A DNA stretch of 64,000 bases from Oceanobacter kriegii DSM 6294. Lineage in GTDB: Bacteria; Pseudomonadota; Gammaproteobacteria; Pseudomonadales; Oceanobacteraceae. Position numbers and translations under genes: made by a program. Positions within the stretch are counted from its first letter, which is position 1. Each line of letters opens with the position of its first letter. The DNA lies in contig NZ_AUGV01000009.1 of NCBI RefSeq assembly GCF_000422845.1, positions 1 to 64,000 of the forward strand. The letters are read 5' to 3'. Of this stretch, positions 38,788 through 46,785 are shown piece by piece. The notes beneath the pieces were generated by a model. That model ran no database searches, was not told where the DNA came from, and saw only the letters and a program-made list of their open reading frames with translations.

Positions 38788-39147
38788 ATGACCCACTTAT
38801 TGCTTGTATTGGCCACGGCCCTGGCAACGTCGGCGTTCTGCCTGACGTTGCCGGGTCAACGATGGCGACATCAGCCCCTCTCTGCCCATTGGCGGAGCGG
38901 GGCTTTACTGTGTCTGGCGCTGCTGCTGATCGTCTGGTGCTGGCGTATTGAAACACTGGCAGCCGTGCTGAGTTGGTTGACCACCGTGATGCTGTCGCTA
39001 TCACTGTTTCCTGCGCTGGCGCTGATGCGGCCGACACCCGAGGCGGGACCTGCCAGCCAGAGTCACCGCACGGCGGTTGAGAAAGTGAATAAAAAGGTGA
39101 AAGGAACAGCGGATAAAGGCAAAGCGGATAAAGGAAAAGCGCAATGA
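38788..39147 (+). CDS. Small inner-membrane protein, DUF3325-like
   Basis: The 119-residue product has three hydrophobic segments in the first 85 residues (LLLVLATALATSAFCL, LLCLALLLIVWCW, LSWLTTVMLSLSLFPALALM). A hydrophilic tail follows, ending in a Lys/Gly repeat (KGTADKGKADKGKAQ). Position and topology match DUF3325 proteins that lie between TonB receptors and PepSY proteins. It begins four bases after the receptor gene and overlaps the next gene by four bases. The function is not known. Confidence 0.7.
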   Translation: MTHLLLVLATALATSAFCLTLPGQRWRHQPLSAHWRSGALLCLALLLIVWCWRIETLAAVLSWLTTVMLSLSLFPALALMRPTPEAGPASQSHRTAVEKVNKKVKGTADKGKADKGKAQ

Positions 39148-39455
39148 AACAGACATCCGAGTCCAAAGCCGTATTCCGAAACCACTGGTGGCTGAAAACC
39201 CTTGTGGCTCTGGGGCCGGGCTTCGCCTTGTCGATTGGGCTGGTAGGCCTGTTTGCCTGGTGGGGGCCGGGCGGCATCGACGCTCCGAATAAGGTGCAAT
39301 TCAATATGTGGATGGTGCCGCTGGTGTGGCTGGTGGTGCTGAATCTGGTCTACCCGATGCGGTCAGGCTGGCAAGCGCTGGGCTGGATTGGTGGGCTGGC
39401 TTTGCTGACGCAGATTTTACTCTACTTCAGCCGTACGCAATGGGGGATTCAGTGA
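39144..39455 (+). CDS. Small inner-membrane protein, DUF3649-like position
   Basis: The 103-residue product has three hydrophobic segments (LVALGPGFALSIGLVGLFAW, MWMVPLVWLVVLNLVY, WIGGLALLTQILLYF). It resembles by position the DUF3649 proteins of TonB/PepSY clusters. It overlaps the genes before (ATGA) and after (TGATG), so all four cluster members are translationally linked. A role in ferric siderophore handling at the inner membrane is inferred from context only. Confidence 0.65.
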   Translation: MKQTSESKAVFRNHWWLKTLVALGPGFALSIGLVGLFAWWGPGGIDAPNKVQFNMWMVPLVWLVVLNLVYPMRSGWQALGWIGGLALLTQILLYFSRTQWGIQ

Positions 39456-41110
39456 TGGCCAAAGCAGGCATCAAGGTACGTGGCGAATGGCTGAAAATGT
39501 ACAAAACCCTGCATACCTGGGTGGGCATTTGCTCGGGGCTGCTGCTGTTTGTGGGCTTCTTTGCCGGTGCCTTGACCATGTTCGAGGAGCCACTGCAACG
39601 CTGGGCCAATCCTCCGCAGGATAACCTGCGCCCGGCCAGTGAGATGGCGGCCGCCGAACTGGGCCAGCTGGTGGATACCGTGCTGCAACAGCACCCCGCT
39701 GCGCGCAAGGACATGACCGTGCATCTGCAAGACGGTAGCCCGGCTCCGGTGGTGTGGCACGAAGGGCCGTTCAGCCGCGATATTGATTTGCAGGCCAGCG
39801 AGTTTCAGGCGTCGCTGGATGCACAGGGACAACTGCAGGTGCGTCAGTACGTACCGGGCCAACTGGCGGAGCTGATCGACCAGCTTCATCGCAGCGCCGG
39901 GATTCCCGGTGATGTTGGCCACGATGTGTTGGGTGTTTACCTGATGGGTGTTGCGGCGTTTTTGTACAGTCTGGCGCTGGTGTCCGGTCTGGTGTTGGTG
40001 TTGCCTGCCATCGTGCGGGACTTTCTGGTGTTGCGGCCAGAGAAAAGCAACAAGCGCTTCTGGCTCGATGCCCACAACCTGATTGGCATTACCAGCCTGC
40101 CGTTTCATCTGGTGATTGCGCTGACGGTGGTGGTGTTTGCCTTTCACGATGTGTTTTACGACTCCATGGCCGAACTGGTGTACGGCGAACAGCCGATGTT
40201 TGGCGGCCGTGGCGGCGCACCCGCGAGCAGTTACTCCATAGAAGCCTTGCCACCGTTCAATGAGATATTGCAGGGCATTGAGGCCGAAGCACCGGGCTTT
40301 GGCATCAAGTCGGTGGATCTGTTTAACCTGGAGTCGGCTCGTCCGGCTGCGCGAGTGGCGCTGAGTACCGACGATTTCGTTACCCGTGGTGCCCGCGAGG
40401 GCTATCTGGTGCTGAATCCGTACACCGGGGAGGTGACCAACCGCAACATTGTTCCTGGGCAGGAGGATGTCTGGAGTGGCTTGGTTGCGACCTTCTTCGG
40501 CATTCACTTTGGCAGTTTTGGTGGCCTGACCATGAAATGGCTGTACTTCCTGTTGGGCATCAGCGGTGCCTTTGTGTTCTACAGCGGCAATTTGCTGTGG
40601 ACCGAGAGCCGCCGTAAAAAGCTGCAACAGGCGCAGCCCCATCGGCGTCGGTTTCATTCCGTCACTGTGATGCGAGCACTCACAAACGGCGTGTGTCTGG
40701 GCGTGATAGCAGCGGTGGCCGCCGCCATGGTGGTGGCCAAATCGGCAGGCCTGTTTGCTGCCGTTTCCAGTGAGCTGTTGTCCACAGGCTCAGTTGGGCA
40801 GGGCGCGGTGAATCAATGGTTGGTAACCACTTACTATGTCGTGTTTCTCGGCTGGCTGTTGTGGGCCTGGCTACGACGTATGTCGCCAGCCCGCAATGCC
40901 ATTGAAATGCTGGTGGCCACGGCGCTGGTTATTTGGCTGATTCCGGCCTGTGGGTTGTTATGGCTGCTGCTTGGGCACACACAGATGTCGATGTTGTCGT
41001 TGGCGGTTGAAATGACCGCATTGGTTGGCGGAGCCGGGCTGATGTTCTGGGCGCAGGTATTGCGTCGCAAGCAAGTGGACGCAGCCGACACTGTGTTGGC
41101 TGCTGGATAG
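39455..41110 (+). CDS. PepSY-associated transmembrane protein
   Basis: PepSY-TM proteins are inner-membrane proteins, several of which act as ferric-siderophore reductases. The 551-residue product starts MAKAGIKVRGEWLKMYKTLH and has the family entry helix HTWVGICSGLLLFVGFFAGA. Two periplasmic regions and further helices follow, with histidines in LIGITSLPFHLVIALTVVVF and FFGIHFGSFGGLTMKW as possible heme ligands. Four more helices occur in the last 200 residues. It is the last gene of the TonB receptor operon. Confidence 0.85.
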   Translation: MAKAGIKVRGEWLKMYKTLHTWVGICSGLLLFVGFFAGALTMFEEPLQRWANPPQDNLRPASEMAAAELGQLVDTVLQQHPAARKDMTVHLQDGSPAPVVWHEGPFSRDIDLQASEFQASLDAQGQLQVRQYVPGQLAELIDQLHRSAGIPGDVGHDVLGVYLMGVAAFLYSLALVSGLVLVLPAIVRDFLVLRPEKSNKRFWLDAHNLIGITSLPFHLVIALTVVVFAFHDVFYDSMAELVYGEQPMFGGRGGAPASSYSIEALPPFNEILQGIEAEAPGFGIKSVDLFNLESARPAARVALSTDDFVTRGAREGYLVLNPYTGEVTNRNIVPGQEDVWSGLVATFFGIHFGSFGGLTMKWLYFLLGISGAFVFYSGNLLWTESRRKKLQQAQPHRRRFHSVTVMRALTNGVCLGVIAAVAAAMVVAKSAGLFAAVSSELLSTGSVGQGAVNQWLVTTYYVVFLGWLLWAWLRRMSPARNAIEMLVATALVIWLIPACGLLWLLLGHTQMSMLSLAVEMTALVGGAGLMFWAQVLRRKQVDAADTVLAAG

Positions 41111-41299
41111 GGATTTGCAATTGGCTATCGAAATCAAAACTCTGATTGCTAATAGCTATATAAGGCAGAGAAAAAAGCGATTTCCGAAACGCAGATCAGG
41201 GGACTAATCTGACTCTATCGATTGATTGAAGCTTTTAAGTAAATCAAGTCGATTCCTAAAAGCTATTTGAAAGACTATTCAAGAGTCAGGAGAAATCCC

Positions 41300-41479
41300 A
41301 TGAGCAATGTGTTCCGCTACCTCGCTGCCGCTTCCACTGGTATTTCTGCCAGCAACAACAAAGTGTCAGCCTCTGCCCAACCGGCTGCCCGTCGTCGTGA
41401 CGAGAGCCCGTGCAACTACGACAACAACTACTACGGTGATCAGGTGTGCCAGAGCTGCAAGGTCGATTTCAAAGGCTGA
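41300..41479 (+). CDS. Orphan 59-aa peptide with Cys/Tyr/Asp-rich C-terminus
   Basis: The product was not recognised. It begins MSNVFRYLAAASTGISASNN after a good AGGAGA site, which decides the ATG at 41300 over an in-frame ATG at 41267. The N-terminal half is Ala/Ser-rich. After an ARRRDE segment comes PCNYDNNYYGDQVCQSCKVD, with three cysteines, three tyrosines and several acidic residues. The leader-core look resembles a ribosomally made, modified peptide precursor, but no modification enzyme gene is adjacent. Small secreted or metal-binding protein are alternatives. Confidence 0.55.
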   Translation: MSNVFRYLAAASTGISASNNKVSASAQPAARRRDESPCNYDNNYYGDQVCQSCKVDFKG

Positions 41480-41531
41480 CCGCTTGGTATGACCAGCCGA
41501 GCTGGTTATCAGGCCTGGCTACCAAGGCTGA

Positions 41532-42020
41532 TTACCACGGCTGAATAGGCACCGTCGAAATGCTGTTCTTCGGCGAGCCTTCCACCAGTTTGTCGGAATA
41601 CACCAGATACACCAGCGTGTTGCGTTTCTTGTCGAGGAAACGCACCACCTGCATGGTTTTGAACAGAATAGAGGTACGAGCGTTGAATACTTTCTCGCCG
41701 TCTTCCAGTTCATCAACAATGCGAATCGGGCCTATCTGACGGCAGGCAATGGCCGCATCCGAGGTGTCTTCAGCCAATCCCAGCGAGCCGGAAATTCCGC
41801 CTTTGCGAGCGCGGCTTAAATGGCACGCCACGCCTTCTACTTTGGGGTCATCAAAGGCTTCAATCACAATGCGGTGGTTTTTGCCGATCAATTTGAACGC
41901 AGTATCGACCTCGCCAATCACTTCGGCGTTGGCGCTGGTGAAGGTGGCGGCAATGGCGATCACTGACGCCGCGATGCCAACAGCCGCAGCTTTGATGGCA
42001 TCCAGTAACGGGGTTTTCAT
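41532..42020 (-). CDS. creA: CreA family periplasmic protein
   Basis: CreA is an exported protein of unknown biochemical role, first known from the E. coli creABCD locus. The 162-residue product has a signal peptide (residues 1-32, ending TFTSANAEV). It then closely follows E. coli Cre[61 protein letters not shown] and [16 protein letters not shown]. No creBCD genes are nearby. The start [15 protein letters not shown] is chosen over an upstream ATG because it begins the signal peptide. Confidence 0.92.
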   Translation of the reverse strand: MKTPLLDAIKAAAVGIAASVIAIAATFTSANAEVIGEVDTAFKLIGKNHRIVIEAFDDPKVEGVACHLSRARKGGISGSLGLAEDTSDAAIACRQIGPIRIVDELEDGEKVFNARTSILFKTMQVVRFLDKKRNTLVYLVYSDKLVEGSPKNSISTVPIQPW

Positions 42021-42110
42021 GGAAAGTCCTGTTGTTGCATATCCTTGATCCAGACGCTGGCGGGTTAACCCAGCAAGCTCTTGGAACGCCAACAGCATAA
42101 CCGGGTTCCG

Positions 42111-43841
42111 TCAGTTGAGCATCTGATAGCAGAGCACCAGCAGCAATAGCAGCTCAAGTGCAGCGATGGATTGCCAGAAGGCTACCGGGTTGCGCTGTAC
42201 CAGCGGTGGCCGGGTTTGTTTCAGATACTGTTGATTGGGGTGGCGCAGGTCGTAGACGAATTCGGCCAGATCATCGTAGCGCTTCAGCGGATCGATCTGG
42301 CAGGCCCGTTGAATGGCGCTGTCGACCCAGGCGGGCACTTCGGTGTGTTCGTCGTTCAGAATGCTGCGATATTCCAGTCTGCGTTGCGCCGACTGCGAAC
42401 GGCAGTGAGCCACCCGAGTGCCATACGGATACTGGCCGGTGAGCATGTGATACGTGAGCACCGCCAGCGAAAACTGATCTGACTCGGTCGAGCCGCCCAA
42501 GCCAATAAAATACTCCGGCGCCATATACAACGCAGTACCCGGCAGCGGTTCTTCCGTTTGCATTCCTGCTTCCATCAAACCGCGCACCGCCGTCGAACCA
42601 AAATCGATGATTCGCACGGTGCCTGCGTGGTCGATCAGCACATTGCCGGGCTTGAGATCCTGATGCAGCATTTCCAGCCGATGAAAGGCCCGTAGCCCTC
42701 GGGCAATTTGCTCAATGATTCCTCGAACCACCTCCAGTGACGGCTTGGAGTTGTCTTCCAGCCACTGCGTCAGAGTCTGACCGTCGACGTATTCGGTGGT
42801 GGTGTACAAATAGTTGCGGGGCCGATTGGGCAGCTGGGGTTGCAGCACATGGGGGCTGTTGATGCGACGGCTGATCCATTCTTCCATCAGAAAACGATCC
42901 AGATAGTCAGCGTCTTGTTGTAACTCCCCGGAAGGGACTTTCAACGCTACCTGTTTGCCGCTGTCGATATCTTCTGCCAACCACACGTGACTGCGGCTGG
43001 AGGTGTGCAGATTGCGCAGTACCCGATAACCGTCGAACTCCATGCGGGCATCCAGTGCCGGTGGCAATGGCAGCTGTTGCAGTTCCGCCACCGGGCTATG
43101 ACCGCGAGCAGTCGGCAAGCCCGTTACCTGAATCACCTGCAAGGTGAGGTTGTCGTCACTGCCTCTCTCCAACGCATCTTCGGCAATCTGGCGAGCGGCA
43201 TCGTCAAGGTTATCGCTGTGCAGCTGCAAGGTCTGGTCGATAAATGCCGGGTCGGCAAAGTCATGGATGCCGTCGGTGGTTAATAAAAACACATCGCCGG
43301 ACTCCAGCTCGACACTGTGCTCGTCGATGTCTGCCAGTGGCCGCATGCCCATGGCATTGGCCAGATAGCTTTTGCGGTTGTGCTCCCACACCCGGTGGTC
43401 GCGGGTCAGTTGTTCCATTGATCCATTGCGCAAACGGTAGATACGGCTGTCGCCAAGGTGGAACAGGTGGCCACTGCGCTGGCGCAGAATCAGCACAGCA
43501 AGGGTGCAGACATAACCGCGGTTAAAGTCGTTGCGAAAGGGGCTTTGCAGGGTTTGGGAATGCAGCCAGGCATTGGTGGCGGAGATGACCTTGTTGGCCG
43601 ATTGCTTCACCGACCAGCTTTCCGGGGTGCAGTAGTAGTCGCTTAGAAAGTTACCAACGGCGGTTTCGGCCGCCTGACGGCTGACGTCGCTGCTGCTAAT
43701 GCCATCGGCGATGGCAAACGCAAGACCTTTCAACGCGCCTTCGTTACCTTGCGGCAGCTTGCCGTCGTGGAAGTCCTGATTGTGTGCTTTACGGCCCTTG
43801 TCGGAATAGTGGCCATAGCGAACCTGCAACTGGCTGGTCAT
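42111..43841 (-). CDS. Bifunctional PP2C phosphatase / Ser-Thr protein kinase with C-terminal TM
   Basis: One protein both phosphorylates and dephosphorylates Ser/Thr. In the 576-residue product, residues 1-235 are a PP2C phosphatase (AHNQDFHDG, FAIADGISSSDVSRQAAE, HLGDSRIYRLRNG, LTTDGIHDF, SDDNLTLQVI). Residues 255-530 are a Hanks kinase with ATP lysine in KQVALKVPSGEL, catalytic loop HQDLKPGNVLID, RIIDFGSTAV in place of DFG with an intact aspartate, and PGTALYMAPEYF. One TM helix ends the protein. It lies downstream of the nitrite/formate channel gene on the same strand. A similar fusion lies in the nitrate assimilation operon of Pseudomonas. Confidence 0.9.
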   Translation of the reverse strand: MTSQLQVRYGHYSDKGRKAHNQDFHDGKLPQGNEGALKGLAFAIADGISSSDVSRQAAETAVGNFLSDYYCTPESWSVKQSANKVISATNAWLHSQTLQSPFRNDFNRGYVCTLAVLILRQRSGHLFHLGDSRIYRLRNGSMEQLTRDHRVWEHNRKSYLANAMGMRPLADIDEHSVELESGDVFLLTTDGIHDFADPAFIDQTLQLHSDNLDDAARQIAEDALERGSDDNLTLQVIQVTGLPTARGHSPVAELQQLPLPPALDARMEFDGYRVLRNLHTSSRSHVWLAEDIDSGKQVALKVPSGELQQDADYLDRFLMEEWISRRINSPHVLQPQLPNRPRNYLYTTTEYVDGQTLTQWLEDNSKPSLEVVRGIIEQIARGLRAFHRLEMLHQDLKPGNVLIDHAGTVRIIDFGSTAVRGLMEAGMQTEEPLPGTALYMAPEYFIGLGGSTESDQFSLAVLTYHMLTGQYPYGTRVAHCRSQSAQRRLEYRSILNDEHTEVPAWVDSAIQRACQIDPLKRYDDLAEFVYDLRHPNQQYLKQTRPPLVQRNPVAFWQSIAALELLLLLVLCYQMLN

Positions 43842-43885
43842 CAATGCTCCTGAAGTGAATGGGGCATGGTTGTTCAGGCCAAACA

Positions 43886-43926
43886 CAACACTGGCCCCAA
43901 CGGGGTATCCGCAGGGGCCAGTGTTG
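43886..43926 (-). terminator. Long hairpin between the channel gene and the kinase gene
   Basis: A perfect 13-bp stem CAACACTGGCCCC / GGGGCCAGTGTTG with a 15-nt loop lies in the 202-base spacer. The T-content after it on the minus strand is modest (TGTTTGG), so it may only partly stop transcription or may stabilise the upstream mRNA. Confidence 0.65.
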
Positions 43927-44043
43927 AGGGTTATGTCATGGTGATGGCTGTGGATGGGACTGGTGAGCGGTGTTTTTCTTTATCCAGATCAACAGTATCC
44001 AGAGCCACAATATCCAGAACTACAGCCCATGTTGGCAACCCCC

Positions 44044-44898
44044 TTATTTGGCCTTGTCAGCCGGAGCGGTCATGCTGCCAGCGCCGCCGCCCAGTGTGCG
44101 CTTGGCATCCTGGCGAACATGGGTGTAGTACAGCGGCAAGGCGACAAACAGGAAGCCACCCACCAGGTTACCCAGAGCCGTCGGCAGTTCGTTCCAGATG
44201 ATGTAGTCCATTACTGTGAAGTCACCGCCCATGATCATGGAGAATGGGAACAGGAACATGTTCACAATGGAATGCTCGAAGCCCATGAAGAAGAACAGCA
44301 TGATCGGCATCCACATGGCAGCCATTTTGCCGGTAGCAGAGGTAGAGATCATGGCACCAACCACACCCATGGATACCATCCAGTTGCACAGCATGCCGCG
44401 GATGAAAATGGTCAGCCAGCCGTCGATACCGTGAGCGGCGTAACCAACGGTGCGGGATTCACCAATGGTAGAAACCTTGGCAGCCAGCGCGCCGCCATCG
44501 GTGTTGTAACCGTAGGTCAGAATGAAAGAAATCATCACTGCAACCGTCAGGGCACCGGCCAGGTTCCCGCAGAACACCAGTCCCCAGTTGCGCAGCAATT
44601 GCTGCATGTTGCAGCCCGGACGCTTGTCGATCAGTGCCAGTGGCACCAGTGTGAACACACCGGTCAGCAGGTCGAACTTCATCAGATACAGCATGATGAA
44701 ACCAACCGGGAACAGGCAGGCCCCCAGAATGGGAGAGCCGCTCTTCATGGCAACGGTAATAGCGAATACGGCTGCCAGAGCCAGGATAGCACCGGCCATA
44801 AAGGCTCGGATCAGAGTGTCCTTGGTGGACATGAAGATTTTTTCTTCACCAGCGTCCACCATCTTGGTGGCAAATTCGGAAGGTGCGAGATAGGACAT
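44044..44898 (-). CDS. nirC: Formate/nitrite transporter family channel, likely nitrite
   Basis: FNT proteins are pentameric inner-membrane channels for formate, nitrite or hydrosulfide. The 284-residue product starts MSYLAPSEFATKMVDAGEEK and has six hydrophobic segments. The family sequences include AMKSGSPILGACLFPVGFIM, LLRNWGLVFCGNLAGAL and the central-histidine block MGFEHSIVNMFLFPFSMIMG, with ELPTALGNLVGGFLF near the end. The nitrite assignment rests on its upstream control region (sigma54 and NtrC-like sites, antitermination-type leader) and the downstream kinase, not on residues alone; formate remains possible. Confidence 0.85.
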   Translation of the reverse strand: MSYLAPSEFATKMVDAGEEKIFMSTKDTLIRAFMAGAILALAAVFAITVAMKSGSPILGACLFPVGFIMLYLMKFDLLTGVFTLVPLALIDKRPGCNMQQLLRNWGLVFCGNLAGALTVAVMISFILTYGYNTDGGALAAKVSTIGESRTVGYAAHGIDGWLTIFIRGMLCNWMVSMGVVGAMISTSATGKMAAMWMPIMLFFFMGFEHSIVNMFLFPFSMIMGGDFTVMDYIIWNELPTALGNLVGGFLFVALPLYYTHVRQDAKRTLGGGAGSMTAPADKAK

Positions 44899-45003
44899 TG
44901 TCAGTTCCTCTTGATCATGGTTTGCCCGCAGGCGGTTCTGTTTCTTCTGTGCGACGACCTGGCTGTCGCGCCCTGTTTGCCGGGCCGGCTTTTTCTTCAG
45001 GCA

Positions 45004-45063
45004 TAAAAAACGGCGTCCCGCCGCCGTCAGACACACTGACAGAAGCTGGACACCGTTATCCAG
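45004..45063 (-). promoter_or_regulatory. Candidate ANTAR/NasT-type antitermination leader of nirC
   Basis: Read on the minus strand, a 6-bp hairpin CTGGAT-AACGGT-GTCCAG (45063-45046) has a hexaloop with A at position 1 and G at position 4, the pattern known for targets of ANTAR regulators such as NasT/NasR. A second hairpin GTCAG-TGTGT-CTGAC follows (45040-45026). Its 3' side overlaps an intrinsic terminator ACGGCG-loop-CGCCGT followed by six or more T residues (45027-45004). The terminator lies about 105 bases before the start codon. The second loop has five, not six, bases, so the match is incomplete. Confidence 0.6.
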
Positions 45064-45134
45064 ATACATGCATTAAACGATCTTGAATGCGATCTATGGC
45101 TTGGGCCGCCGTTGGCCCGAACCTGACTGAACAT

Positions 45135-45151
45135 AGCAACAGCGGTGCCAA
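45135..45151 (-). promoter_or_regulatory. Sigma54 promoter upstream of nirC
   Basis: On the minus strand TTGGCACCGCTGTTGCT matches the -24/-12 consensus YTGGCACGRNNNTTGCW at all but one defined position, with correct spacing. Transcription would start near 45124 and give a leader of about 226 bases that includes the whole hairpin array. This indicates control by nitrogen availability or another RpoN activator. Confidence 0.75.
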
Positions 45152-45354
45152 ATATTGGCTGTTGGCTGGCTCCAACTGACCGAACGTCGGCCTGATCACA
45201 CTTTTGGATAGCATTGTCATCTATGCCTTGCGGCGGATGTGGACAATTACTCTTCCGAAGAGGATTCAGCCAGTCAGGTGTCTCGCGGTAGATAGGCAGT
45301 GAAGGGTATTCAGGCGCGTTTAAGGCGCGGTGGCAGGCATATTTGCCTTATAAC

Positions 45355-45371
45355 AGCACCAGCCCGGTGCA
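45355..45371. promoter_or_regulatory. NtrC-like enhancer palindrome
   Basis: AGCACC-AGCCC-GGTGCA differs from the NtrC consensus TGCACC-N5-GGTGCA at one position. It lies about 240 bases upstream of the predicted sigma54 transcription start, within the range for an enhancer. Only one such site was found. Confidence 0.55.
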
Positions 45372-45440
45372 GTACGAGCTGGTGGTTATATCTTGCGTTA
45401 TATCTTGCTATGGACAGCAGGCGGGAAGATTAAAACTGGC

Positions 45441-46028
45441 TCAGGCGGCGTGCAGTGGCACAACAGTGGCAGTCGTCAGCTTGTTGACCTTCTGCATCAG
45501 GCTAACCCAGCACTTGTCGACACTGCGTTTGGCCAGTGCTGGCAAACGAATCGATAACGGGTTGAGGTTAGGGCGGCTAACGCCATCAATCAGAATGAAA
45601 TCGATCTGTCCGGCGCGACGGCGCACCATAATGTTGTTCGGGCTGACATCCCGGGTACAAATATGGTTGTCGACCAGATACCGATACAACTGATCGAGTT
45701 TGCGGTTGAGGGTACCGCGGTCAATCTGATTGGCCTTGATGGTCTGGGTCAGCGTCAGCGACACCTCGCCATTGTCATCGTGAATCAGCGGAAACAGCGC
45801 ACCCGTGCCATGGGAGGTTTTGATGTCTCCCATATAAGGAGCGATGAAACGCATATCCACGCCTTTGCGTAGCAAATACAGGAAATAGCGCTTTTCGCGG
45901 CGGGTTTGTTTTTCCGGCTTGGTGCCGACCTTGATGCAAAAGTCGGGATCGTCAGGATGGCGGTAGCAGGCTCTGTCCCTGCCACGACCTATCAATAATT
46001 CAGGGTTAATACTAATCGTTTGCGTCAT
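45441..46028 (-). CDS. yrbL: YrbL-family kinase-like protein
   Basis: YrbL is a PhoP-regulated cytoplasmic protein in Enterobacteria with a truncated protein-kinase-like fold; its function is not established. The 195-residue product has LLIGRGRDRACYRHPDDPDF (glycine-rich start), CIKVGTKPEKQTRREKRYF with a candidate ATP lysine, and ICTRDVSPNNIMVRRR followed by FILIDGVSRPN, resembling a catalytic loop and metal-binding Asp. Length is close to the E. coli protein (210). It is upstream of nirC on the same strand but 540 bases away with a separate promoter between, so linkage is doubtful. Confidence 0.87.
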   Translation of the reverse strand: MTQTISINPELLIGRGRDRACYRHPDDPDFCIKVGTKPEKQTRREKRYFLYLLRKGVDMRFIAPYMGDIKTSHGTGALFPLIHDDNGEVSLTLTQTIKANQIDRGTLNRKLDQLYRYLVDNHICTRDVSPNNIMVRRRAGQIDFILIDGVSRPNLNPLSIRLPALAKRSVDKCWVSLMQKVNKLTTATVVPLHAA

Positions 46029-46176
46029 TGCAGTGCCCGTTTAAAACGGTTGTTCTATTAATATGACTTCCATGTTAAAGCTGAGCAATTATGGGATAAA
46101 TCCGTCTATCCAGTACGAATTGTTTCACAAATATGGATATTTGAAGTATGCAAACTGTGTACAAGTCTGGATTTTG

Positions 46177-46190
46177 TTGATTTATGTCAA
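46177..46190. promoter_or_regulatory. FNR/Anr-box-like palindrome
   Basis: TTGATTTATGTCAA matches TTGAT-N4-ATCAA with one mismatch and is part of a longer TTTGTTGA/TCAACAAA inverted repeat. It lies in the 266-base space between yrbL and the Panacea-domain gene. A weak -10-like CATACT on the minus strand would place it near -45 of yrbL. This is suggestive only. Confidence 0.35.
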
Positions 46191-46294
46191 CAAATAGGCC
46201 GTGACTAGGGGGGCGTCACTGGTTTAAGGGCTCTTGAACAAGCACGCCAACCCTCACTACACTGGTGGCCAAATTCGGACTGCAGGAACGCAGC

Positions 46295-46771
46295 ATGTAT
46301 CGCGCCGTCGACGTAGCCTACAAAATGCTCGAACTGGCCCAGCAACGTCAGCTGGCGCTATCCAACTTACAGCTGCAAAAGCTGCTCTACATTGCCCACG
46401 GTTATTTGTTGGCGTGGAAAAACAAACCCATGTTCAAGGACGACATCAGTGCCTGGAAATACGGCCCGGTGATTCTGGGGGTGTACAACCAGTTTCGGGA
46501 ATTTGGAGCCGAGAAAATTCCGGTCGGTGCGGTGGAAGCGGGGGTGGATGACCATGATGTTATTGAAGCGCTGGAAGGCACCCTGAAACTCTACGGCGAC
46601 CGCGATCCGATGGACCTGGTGAACCTCACCCATCAGCCGAATACGCCTTGGTATTGCGTGTATGAAGAAGAAGATGGCAAGCGCGACCTGTTTGCTCGCA
46701 TACCGAATGACATGATCAAGGATCACTACCGCAAGGTGATCAGCTGCCCTGACAACGTATCCGGACTTTGA
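46295..46771 (+). CDS. Panacea-domain (DUF4065, SocA-like) protein, putative antitoxin
   Basis: Panacea-domain proteins act as antitoxins to many unrelated toxins; SocA of Caulobacter is a proteolytic adaptor for SocB. The 158-residue product has the family start VAYKMLELAQQRQLALSNLQ, then LQKLLYIAHGYLLAW, DISAWKYGPVILGVYNQFRE and WYCVYEEEDGKRD. The ATG at 46295 follows AGGAACG; an in-frame GTG 30 bases upstream is less likely. A small two-TM protein gene starts 15 bases downstream, so the pair resembles a PanAT operon. Confidence 0.85.
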   Translation: MYRAVDVAYKMLELAQQRQLALSNLQLQKLLYIAHGYLLAWKNKPMFKDDISAWKYGPVILGVYNQFREFGAEKIPVGAVEAGVDDHDVIEALEGTLKLYGDRDPMDLVNLTHQPNTPWYCVYEEEDGKRDLFARIPNDMIKDHYRKVISCPDNVSGL

Positions 46772-46785
46772 AAGGAATCGCAGAC

